From Plantago major (taxonomy: Eukaryota > Streptophyta > Magnoliopsida > Lamiales > Plantaginaceae), in the NCBI GenBank assembly GCA_026545765.1, contig CM048842.1, positions 677,501-741,500 on the forward strand: DNA of 64,000 nt, given 5' to 3'. Below are positions 10,471 through 19,891 of the stretch, piece after piece. The notes below the pieces were generated by a model. That model did not search any database, was not told the DNA's origin, and saw only the letters and a program-made list of their open reading frames with translations. The position numbers and the translations under genes are program-made. The number at the start of each line of letters is the position of its first letter. Within the stretch, counting starts at the first letter, position 1.

Positions 10471-11852
10471 CTAACATGAACAGTATGACTTAAACCTCAT
10501 AACAATAGGTGTAAACAGAAAACAGCCAACTATAACCCCACTTTTGTATCCACCAAGAAGTGAGCTTCCCACTGCACAACCATATGCAAACATCATCACA
10601 TACATCGCCACTATCAACTCTCTTTGGAAGGGAAAATGTGCCGTCAGATGCATGATCATGTGTATTGCAATACTAAATGCAAGAGAGTTCGCTGAGAAAA
10701 ACACAGTCTGTGCATGTATACCAAGTGACAGGCCTCCTAGAGGAGTTACTCCTGCCTGGAATGTTACGGTTGCTACTAGAGCAACGATAATCAATAGTGT
10801 CTCACGTGCCTCGCCAGGGGAATCTCGGTGCCACTTGAACTTGAAATATTCCAGAATATCTTCCCACGTTTTTGGTATTTCATTATTAGTGGTGACATGA
10901 TTGTCGCCGGGTTCAGGCTGTTCTGTTACAACACGGAAATGAGAACTTGAAATGCCTCCAGAACGAAGCAGAATTTCTCGAAGGTGAATGTCGTTCGAGG
11001 AATCTATTATGATGTCTATTATGTTTGTTGGTGTCAGGCCTTTCTTGTTCATAGCGTTCACCTCAAGCTTGCTGTTTCCTGGTTTCTCGTTCCATTCTAG
11101 AAGCACTTCAACAGCCTACGCACAATCAATAACATAATTGGTAGGTGGTAAGATGATTGATAAGCAAGTTGAGTTATGAGCTAGGTTATAAGAAAACCAA
11201 TAACAAAATCAAGGCAATACATGCACATACAAAGTAAGACCATCGTGTTCATAATGAATATATATAAACTTGAACGTACCTTAAGTTGCTTCCTGGATGC
11301 AGCATAATGCAAGACAGTGTTGCCCTCTCTGTCTTGAGAATTCACCAAATCCAGCATGCCAAGTTTCTCCAGCCATTCAAGCAAACACTTGAGTAGCTCA
11401 AACTTGTAGTACTTAACAGCCAAATGAAGTGCAGTTTCTCCGAAACTGGTGACATCTTTAGCACAATCAGAACAAGCAGATAACAACTCATTAATTACCT
11501 CAGTTGTTGCTGCATAATGAATTGCTGTCCTTCCATCTTTACCTTGCAGCTGACAACTTTCCGGTCCTGATGATGCCAAAATCAATCTCACAATGTCAAC
11601 GTTTCCACAAGCTGAAGCTACATCAAGTGGCCTGACACCGTCTTGGTCAAGTTTTAAGCCAAGTTCTGGACTAAGCTTGAGGATTTCTTGTGCAAAAAGG
11701 AGTCGATTGGCCTTAATAGCGACAGTAAGAGGGTTGGCGCTCCAAGAGCTGTCTAGAGTATAAGTTGATAGAGTGGAAGGATTTTCTTTAAACAATTGGT
11801 GCACCATTTCTACATTTCCTGATTGAGCAGCATCGAACAATTTTTTCTCCAT
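10471..11852 (-). CDS. ankyrin-repeat PGG-domain membrane protein, copy B
   Basis: Two exons, 11852-11280 and 11115-10471, with the same intron position and splice sites as copy A, give 405 residues. Residues 1-190 are ankyrin repeats that differ from copy A by about one visible residue (RTAIHY against RTTIHY). The PGG segment HRDSPGEARETLLIIVALVATVTFQAG follows. After this the membrane part (GGLSLGIHAQTVFFSANSLA onward, ending KSYCSC) is unlike copy A and matches relic C instead. No frame disruption is seen. The likely role is as for copy A: a membrane-anchored ankyrin protein in defence or stress signalling (inference from family). Both genes keep the same TATA box and 5' flank, so they may be expressed alike. 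Confidence 0.88.
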
Positions 11853-11948
11853 GATACTAGTGTAATTTTGAAGAATTTCTATAACCTTTTGTGCGCGTTC
11901 GCACGTGTGAGTTTCGGGATTGTGAGCCCTTACTGAACTACTGGTAGA

Positions 11949-11956
11949 TATTTATA
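11949..11956 (-). promoter_or_regulatory. TATA box of ankyrin gene B
   Basis: TATAAATA on the minus strand, 97 bp upstream of the ATG at 11852, identical in spacing to copy A. Confidence 0.5.
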
Positions 11957-12057
11957 GACTTATTATTACAAATGGATGATGAAAAGTGTAAAGAAGAGGG
12001 ATGATGAAATGGTTTGGTGAAAACGAAGAAGAAAAGGGATGATGAAAAGGGGGGTCC

Positions 12058-12269
12058 AGTAAGTCTCCTGAGAGACCGTCTCTAGATAAATTAACTAGAG
12101 ATGGACCTATTTTGTTAATAAAATTATCGGTGTTATTAAACACTTATGTTTTCAACATTGGTGTTTTTTCATATTACAACATGACTTATTTCGTTAATAA
12201 TATAGACGTGTTGATTAATAATGTGAATGATTTTATTGATAGTATAGACGTCTCCATTTAGAGACCATG
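12058..12269. mobile_element. short MITE-like element with GTCTC ends, second copy
   Basis: Nearly identical to 4340-4553 and at the same place relative to the ankyrin gene and LTR, so it was duplicated with the unit. Confidence 0.4.
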
Positions 12270-12323
12270 ATACTTTGTGGAGAAAGAAACGTGAAAGAAT
12301 TCAGTAGTTTGGTTGATTGATAA

Positions 12324-12659
12324 TGTTAGAATATGTCTTGAATCAGGATTAGGCCTATTTCCTAGGTTTGTCAGGTTTGGGCTTATTTGTCCACTAAGTT
12401 ATCTGTATACTAGGTTTGTTAGGATTGGGTTTTATTTCCTAGTCCTGTTCGGTATTTGTTTAGAGAAGTATTATATATACTTCCTTTTAGCCTAGTTAAA
12501 TCATTCAGAAATCATTCTGTAATTTGAGTTTCCTCAAGATCAATAAAATTGTTCTCTTCTCTGCCCGTGGACGTAGCTAACTTATTGTTAGTAAACCACG
12601 TTAAATCTATGTGTTCTTTATTCACGTTGTTTATGATCTTTCTTGCTTCAGTTATAACA
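12324..12659 (+). mobile_element. Copia-type 5' LTR, copy B
   Basis: A 336-bp LTR, TGTTAGAATATG ... TTATAACA, followed by the primer-binding site TGGTATCAGAGC at 12663-12674. It lacks 11 bp present in copy A. Confidence 0.85.
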
Positions 12660-12710
12660 AACTGGTATCAGAGCTGGATCTGTTCTAGTATTTGAAATTC
12701 GCTGAGAAAG

Positions 12711-13800
12711 ATGTCTGGTATTAACGTGAAGATAGACAAATTTACCGGGAGGAATAGTTTCAGTTCATGGCAAATCAAGATGCGAGCTTTGTTGAAACAA
12801 CAAGGGCTGTGGGCGCCGCTTGTTAGGAAGTCAATAGAAAAAGTCACCGCTGAGATAGTCATTCTGGAGGAGAAGGAACACTCGACGATTATGTTGTGTC
12901 TTGCTGACGATATCATCACCGATATCGCGGAGGAGGAAATCGCGCAAGGTCTGTGGGTTAAGCTTGAGAGTCTCTATATGACAAGGTCTTTAACCAATAA
13001 GTTGCTTTTGAAGCAACGTCTGTTCAATCTGCGAATGCAGGAAGGTTTGCCTCTCTGAGATCATCTGGATCAGTTAAACACAATTTTACTAGAATTGCGT
13101 AATATTGATGTTAAGGTTGAAGATGAGGACGCTGCTTTAATTCTGTTAGTATCTTTACCATTATCGTATGAAAATTTCGTGCAATCGTTTATTGTTGGTA
13201 AAGATACTATTTCTCTAGAAGAGGTTAGATCATCCCTCCATACTAGAGAGCTGCGCCATAAGGCGGCTGGTACAGGTGCTGATAATCAGGCTGCTGGGTT
13301 AGTAGCCAGTGGGAGTAATGGACATGGAAATTCGGGAAAGAAGAAATTCAAGAAACCAGCTTCTAAGGGTCCAAAACCGAATAATACCTGTAATTACTGT
13401 AAAGAGAAGGAACACTGGAAATCTGAATGTCCTAAGACGATGAGGCTTGGTCACATGAGTGCAAGAGGGATGCAAATTCTGTCAAAAGCAGATCTTCTTT
13501 GTGGGCACAAGGTCACGGATCTTGAATTCTGTGAACATTGTATCTTTGGGAAGTTACATCGTAGCAAGTTTCCTAAAGCTATACACAGAACAAAAGGCAC
13601 ACTTGATTACATCCATTCTGATTGTTGGGGTCCTTCCCGGATGCAGTCTTCAAGGGGTCACATATATTTTGTGTCAATGATTGATGATTTCTCAAGGATG
13701 ACTTGATTGTTCATTATGAAGCATAAAAGTGAAGCCATTAAGAACTTCAGGCAATGGAAGGCATTAGTGGAGAATCAAACGGGGAAGAAAATAAAAAGGC
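12711..13800 (+). pseudogene. Copia gag/integrase relic, copy B
   Basis: Gag runs from the ATG at 12711 through FTGRNSFSSWQIKMRALLKQ to a TGA at 13056-13058, where related proteins have a sense codon. The frame then resumes and reaches a zinc knuckle, CNYCKEKEHWKSEC (CX2CX4HX4C, with the usual Gly replaced by Glu), near 13389-13430. Within the same open frame this joins the GAG-pre-integrase HHCC region (LGHMSARGM ... CGHKV ... FCEHCIFGK) and the integrase start (HSDCWGP ... SMIDDFSRM), then a TGA at 13704. Protease is missing between the knuckle and the HHCC region, so an in-frame deletion has fused gag to integrase. It ends at KKIKRLR, as in copy A. Dead element. Confidence 0.85.
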
Positions 13801-13839
13801 TGCGAATTGATATGGCCGTAACTCTCCAAGCCATATACT

Positions 13840-14860
13840 CGCTTCGATTGGGTTGACCGCTAAGAAGATGTTGTTTTCTTCTTCAACTGTCAGGTCCCGA
13901 CCGGTATCGGTGATCCTCGCCTCCACCTCAGCCTGAAATCGTAAAGTGCATATACCATGAGTTACAGTTTTCAAAATAACTTATACTACACAAATATGAA
14001 CTTTAACAAAAGAAACGTACCGCAATAGCCTAGGACCGTCTGTCCACCCATATGCCGTCCTTTAACTTGGCTCTTTTGAAGTGCGCCAGCGCACTCTTCT
14101 CCTCCCCAGCCTCCGCCTGAAGAACATATATATGCAAACATTTAGCTAGTAAGTGTGTAGAAATTAAATACAAACATCTACGAATAAACTGACAAATAAG
14201 ATGTACACTTACTGCTTTACAGTGATCCGTAACCACGGCTCAAGACCTATAGTGGTGTCTGGCCACCCCGGTACCATCAGACGGCTCAGTCAACCAGTTC
14301 TCTCTATTCTGGTCTGTGGCCTCTTGCGTTTTCTTTTAGCTTCGCCAATCATCTTCCTATACAAATCAATTCGGTGTCAAGATGTGCCACAGTCGGGGAA
14401 CCAAGGCGTTGGGAATGAAGAAGTCTTTCTACATTCCCAATTCCACAGAACATCCAAATTACATAATGTAAATAAAGACAACAATTTAATAAGATAACAC
14501 AACATATCCAAATGATGACTAACATATCACCCAAGTTCAGTAGCTAACATACCACTCACATATAGTTGATAACATACCATTCACATTGTCCTAAAATTTA
14601 CTAACACAATGGTGACTAACATATCACCCAAGTTCAGTGGCTAACATGTCACTCACATATAGTGGCTAACATATCATTCACATTAATTAAAACACAATTA
14701 AAAAAAAAGAATAAAACAATGTCACATTTAAACTTACCTGCAACTCATTAAAGTAGTGAGCCTTCATCCGGTCCGAGATCTTCAACCACTTCTCGCCCCC
14801 CGGGATGTCCCTCGTGGCCCTGATTGCGTCACCGAGTTTTGATGAAGCAGGCCATAACCT
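13840..14860 (-). pseudogene. Transposase_24-like (En/Spm ORF1) exon fragments, copy B
   Basis: Same pieces as copy A: LKISDRMKAHYFNEL preceded here by a less damaged RLWPASSKLGDAIRATRD (about 14870-14740), then the DLYRKM-equivalent region, KLKDGIWVDRRS (about 14075-14030) and EVEARITDTGRDL (about 13935-13860). Small indels differ from copy A, for example near 14370 and 13840. Confidence 0.7.
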
Positions 14861-14942
14861 GTTATCAATGTATAAGATACAAGAAACATATTAATTAGTA
14901 TAGTACAACAATGATGTGACATAAATTATCTTAAGTTATGAT

Positions 14943-14943
<1 letters not shown>

Positions 14944-15017
<74 letters not shown>
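14944..15017. repeat. (AT)n microsatellite, copy B
   Basis: About 74 bp of AT dinucleotides, equivalent to 6731-6815. Confidence 0.95.
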
Positions 15018-15020
<3 letters not shown>

Positions 15021-15241
15021 GCATAATACTTACTTCGAGAGGCCGTTCGGGAACAACACAGGCTTACGCTCCGAGCACATAGTCGGTGAAGGGACACCCG
15101 TAATTTGGTAAGTTACCCAAGACCGATGTCGAGCCCCTGCTCGAACTCGGTGGGGTCTCATGAACCGCAGACCGGCTGCACTGACTATGACCCTCAAACT
15201 CCTCTGTACCTGAAGTTCTTGCTCCACTACCCTCCACCTGG

Positions 15242-15538
15242 CTACATGAGGGAGGAACGTATGCAGGTCTCCTGTGTCGCGGCATATGCAAAAGCCTGGA
15301 ACAAATACAAGAAAAATGTGTTAGTATTTTGAGTACTAGAATCCTCATTTTGCTTCTTTCTTCGACGCTTCCTAAATTGCTCATATGACGACATGAACTG
15401 TGTTGCCTCCTCACCATGATGATTCCATACCTCATAATGAAGCATGAACCCATTACGTTTCAAGTGTTCCACTACCGGTGTAGGAGGAAAATATTGCTTC
15501 TTCCTACATTTCTTCAATTTGCAAGGGCACTTCATCAT
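15242..15538 (-). pseudogene. CACTA transposase-associated domain, copy B
   Basis: The frame carries MMKCPCKLKKCRKK, VVEHLKRNGFMLHYEVWNHH and GEE. A stop (TAG, from TACTC against TGCTC in copy A near 15543) now cuts it from the upstream GVEAFIADCLFEQG-type region, so this copy is more damaged at its 5' side than copy A. Confidence 0.72.
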
Positions 15539-16651
15539 CCCCTACTCAAACAAGCAGTCTGCGATAAAGGCTTCAACCCCTTCCACAAAACTAGATTGAA
15601 TTATGCCATTAACAGTGCGACAATACATTTATGAACGATTGGGATTCATTGGATGATTAACCTGACACGTCTGAATTTATTAGATTTATAACTGTACGCA
15701 TTACGTGTTGAATTTCATTACAATTCCGATTCCTGATCTATAATTACATTGTTAATTATAATATGTTAAGATTAATTTTATGAATTACATGCATTTTAGG
15801 TTTAAAATTTATTTTTATAAATTTTAAATTTTCAGTTAACTATTAAAATTAGGAATTGTAGATTAAAATAGTAGTAATTCTTTCTAAGTTAATACAAGCC
15901 AATTATACTACAACCACCAAAATCACTAAATTGTCTCCAAACACTCAACCAAATCTTACTAATCCCACTACATATACGAAAAATCAAATTAAATACCATA
16001 CATACTTACAAACATCCTAGCATGATACTAACAATTCAATTTCACAATAAATTTATCAATTGAACAACCTCAAGCTTAATCCACTACTTAATATAAGCTA
16101 AACTAGCTAGTAGAAAACTTCTAAAAACATACAATTGCTCGAAATTAGCAAGATTCTCAAAATGAACAAAGTTAGGGTTTTAGATAAATACCTTCGATTA
16201 CGGAAAAAAATAGCCGAAGAATGATGAAATCGAATGGCCACCCGAGTTCCTTATTCACTGAGCTTCGAAAAGAGTGCAAGATTGGCCGGAATGGTGGATT
16301 TTTTATTGGAGTTGGGTAATTGGCGAAAATGGCGTTAGAAAGGAAGAAGGAAGAAACAGAGAAGAAATGGGGAAGAAGAGGGCATTCTGCCTGATATCTA
16401 ACATGGCTAATTAGCGACGGATAGGCTTATCAATCATTAAGTTTTGCATTTTTTTTTCATTTAGTCAACCTGTTTAGAGACGGATAGACCTATCCGTCTC
16501 AAAATTTTGCGACGGATACAATATCCATTGCTAAATAGGGACGGATAGTTTATCCGTCGCTATTTAGCGACGAACTGAGCAAATCGTTCAATCCGTCGCT
16601 AAAATAGCGACGGATTAATATTCGTCGTTAAATCGTTGTTTTCTTGTAGTG

Positions 16652-16985
16652 TGTGAATTTTCTTCTACACAATGGTATATCTAGTAACTCCGCTTCTCGA
16701 ATAAAACCATTGAAACACCTAGTACTCCTCCGCCCCATCTCCTTCGCCCTTCCTCTTCGTTCCTCTTTATTTCTCACCGCGTTCAAATCTCCGCATATGC
16801 ACCATTTTCCTTCCTTATCTTCCATTCTTCTCTCCATCAACAACCTCCATAACTCTTCCTTCTTCGAGTCCGTGCAAGACGCATAGACATTCACAATTGT
16901 TACCACCTCTCATCGCCATCTCCCTTTTATTCCTAGAGCCCCTTCTTCACCCCAAAACTCCAATTTCTCTAAGATATCACTGTTC
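16652..16985 (-). pseudogene. LINE endonuclease fragment, copy B
   Basis: Same LINE piece as 8355-8690 (VTIVNVYASC, GDLNAVRNKEERRG), ending at CRRKFTHYKK where the CACTA terminus begins. Confidence 0.8.
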
Positions 16986-17139
16986 CACAAACATATTAGA
17001 CGACTAGTGTTAAGATTAGTCGATTTTTTTAAAGAGGTTTGGTCATGTTTACAAACAAAAATGAGTTAAGCAACAACTGCATTGAGAATCCTAACTCTAA
17101 TGACTAGCTTAATCAATTCTTCGAAAGAATATGACCCCG

Positions 17140-17340
17140 AGTATTTACAAACGTCACGTTTGCTTTCATACTTTCGGTATTATTTTTAAACACATTATAC
17201 AGTTTATCAAGAATTGATGCATTTATGTGGTTACCAGGAAATAGAGAAAATTACAAATGTTTTACGTTTAAGTTTGTTTATACATGTGGAATATAATCAT
17301 GTACGTGGTAACCAAGAAACTAACAAATTTACACATGCAT
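17140..17340 (+). repeat. recurring ankyrin-cluster flank sequence
   Basis: Nearly identical to 8845-9045. Confidence 0.7.
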
Positions 17341-17497
17341 CTAATGTTTAAGTTTCAAAACCAGGTGGTCCGTTTTATGTGTCTTCTTGTACTGTTGCCA
17401 ATAAGGATGATTATGACGACACGACATCCCATTTGGGTGTGAGGGGGTGGGTTTTGGACTGGTCGAAAGGAATAAAAAGCACATGGAATTTGGTTAA

Positions 17498-18309
17498 CTA
17501 TAACCCCACTTTTGTATCCACCAAGAAGTGAGCTTCCCACTGCACAACCATATGCAAACATCATCACATACATCGCCACTATCAACTCTCTTTGGAAGGG
17601 AAAATGTGCCGTCAGATGCATGATCATGTGTATTGCAATACTAAATGCAAGAGAGTTCGCTGAGAAAAACACAGTTTGTGCATGTATACTAAGTGACAGG
17701 CCTCCTGGAGGAGTTACTCCTGCCTGGAATGTTACGGTTGCTACTAGAGCAACGATAATCAATAGCGTCTCACGTGCCTCGCCAGGGGAATCTCGGTGCC
17801 ACTTGAACTCGAAATGTTTCAGAATATCTTCCCATCTTTTTGTTATTTCATTATTAGTGGTGACATGATTGTCGCCGGGTTCAGGCTGTTCTGTTACAAC
17901 ACGGAAATGGGAACTTGAAATGCCTCCAGAACGAAGCAGAATTTCTCGAAGGTGAATGTCGTTCGATTCATTGCCGCATAGTGAATTGCTGTCCTTCCAT
18001 CTTTAACTTGCAGCTGACAACTTTCCGGTCCTGATGATGCCAAAATCAATCTCACAATTTCAACGTTTCCACAAGATGAAGCCACATCAAGTGGCCTGAC
18101 ACCGTCCTGGTCAAGTTTTAAGCCAAGTTCTGGACTAAGCTTGAGGATTTCTTGTGCAAAAAGGAGCTGATTGGCCTTAATAGCGACAGTAAGAGGGTTG
18201 AAGAGCTGTCTAGAGTATAAGTTGATAGAGTGGAGGGATTTTCTTTAAACAATTGGTGCACCATTTGTACATTTCCTGATTGAGCAGCTTCTAACAATTT
18301 GTTCTCCAT
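17498..18309 (-). pseudogene. ankyrin-PGG relic, copy C (rearranged)
   Basis: The minus-strand pieces are in order but broken. The start reads MENKLLEAAQSGNVQMVHQL (18309 down). A deletion near 18200 removes bases that in copies A and B encode the SWSANP region and shifts the frame. Ankyrin sequence resumes (CGNVEIVRLILASSGPES) to about 17973. There a second deletion fuses mid-exon 1 (YAAM) straight to mid-exon 2 (NDIHLREILLRSGG), removing the end of exon 1, the intron and the start of exon 2. The PGG and membrane parts follow and match copy B. The 3' end is lost: at about 17497 the sequence switches to the orphan exon copied from about 9210, sharing TTGGTTAA at the join. Not functional. Confidence 0.88.
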
Positions 18310-19340
18310 GATACTATAATTTTGCAGAATTTCTATAAACCTTTTGTGTGTGTGTGTGCGTGTACGTGTGTGAGTTCCGGGATTGTGATCTACTGGTAGA
18401 TATTAATAGACTTTCATATATAGTAGTTTATCAGGAACTAATATGTGGTTGCCGAAAAATAAAGAAATTACAAATGTTTGATGTTTAAGTCTCTTTACCT
18501 GGACATGACTTCCATTGATATGTAAACTAATCAATTCCTCGAGAGAAAACGACCCCAAGTATCTTTAAATGCCACAATGTTTACTTTCATAGTTTCGGTA
18601 TTAAATTGAGAACATCAGACCATTTATCATGAATTAATAATGATTTACGTGGTTAAAAAAATAGAGAAATTAATTTACAAATATTTGATGTTTAAGTTTG
18701 TTTGTATGTGTGGAATATATTTATGTGTGATGTTTGAGTGATCATGACTCCTTATTGGAACAAACATGGGAAAATCATAGTATTATTTTCTTCCAATTTC
18801 CTTTCATTTCCATTGAAATGCCTTGCACCATGCAGAGTCTTAGTTTTTCTATGTAAAAAATACCATGTTTTGTTGCGAAATCCATAAATAACACGGCCCG
18901 TGAAAAACACAAAATCTACAAATGCCTGGTATTTTCAGCCTGTCTCATTTGGGCATGTTCGAAGTTCGATCTCTTGGTTGCTAGGTTACGTTTTCTTTGG
19001 TACTTTTGCAATCTTTATTCTCTTGGTTATGCTGGCTACGATTGCTTAATCACAATTAGTTGATCCATCTTTTGTTCCTAACAATTGCTACGATTGAACA
19101 ATTTCTGAGAGAGTTGTGCAAAAATGAGTTTAACAACAATTGCACTTGAGAATCCTAGCTATCAGAAGTCGCCTAATTGATTACTCGAGAGAAAATGACC
19201 TTGAGTATTTGCAAACGCAACATCTGCTTCCATATTTGCTGTCATTAATTATGAACCCACCATGCAGTTTATCAGGAATTAATGCTTTTATTTGGTTGCC
19301 AAAAACATAGCAAATCACACAAGCTTTTATGTTTCAGTTT
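18310..19340. other. spacer with cluster-flank repeats
   Basis: Non-coding. A (GT)n-like tract lies at 18345-18370. Diverged copies of the recurring flank lie at about 18410-18480, 18555-18720 and 19195-19310. No gene is seen. Confidence 0.5.
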
Positions 19341-19891
19341 GTTTCTTAACCAGGTCCGTTCTTACTTCGATAGAATACAGAAATAGACCAGGAGTTTGCT
19401 TGGAGTACTTAGTTTCCGAGGATATGGGAACACTAGGCAGTATTTCCAAGGGCATGTCATTTTCACTCTTAGACACCAAACTCAGTCCAGCCATTAGTGT
19501 TTAACCTTACCCATACCCTTCAATAAAGTACGAATCCGGAGTTGATTCTTGAAGTTTTATGTTTGATGTAAATTTGTGATTTTGATAGAATTTTAGTATA
19601 TTTAAATTTTGGAGTTGGATAAATAGTAGCTCAATTCGAGTAGCACAGTGCATAGTAGAGAAACAGACATGGAAATTTGGCAAAACTCAACTTGATTTGA
19701 TAGCAAAAACTATCAAAAGTTTATATAAGAACTCAACCACTTTCACATACATAACAGATGACAAAAAGTGAATGAATTGAAAACTACATGACTAAGTCTA
19801 AATCCAAACTCAAGTAAGCATGCCAGCAATACATTATTCCACATAATTTCAACTGCGAAAGGAGCAAATGTATATCGCTCTGGAAAATGAG

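Larger units (their letters stand above)
13801..16651 (-). mobile_element. truncated CACTA (En/Spm) transposon, copy B
   Basis: The right end shows an intact CACTA terminus (TTTTCTTGTAGTG, i.e. CACTACAAGAAAA inward). Subterminal repeats at 16420-16625 include GCGACGGAT, ATCCGTCGCTA and GAGACGGAT motifs in both orientations. This copy has about 93 bp of subterminal repeat that copy A lacks. Coding relics are as in copy A: transposase-associated domain at 15242-15538 and Transposase_24-like pieces at about 13840-14860. The left end is truncated against Copia sequence. Confidence 0.82.

Noticed and set aside
10544..10900. Plus-strand ORFs opposite ankyrin copies B and C (also 17512-17868)
   Set aside because: Antisense to the PGG exon.
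4608..12659. A single Copia element with LTRs at 4608 and 12324 as 5' and 3' partners
   Set aside because: Both LTRs are followed, not preceded, by internal sequence with a primer-binding site, and the ankyrin gene lies between; they are the same 5' LTR duplicated with the unit.
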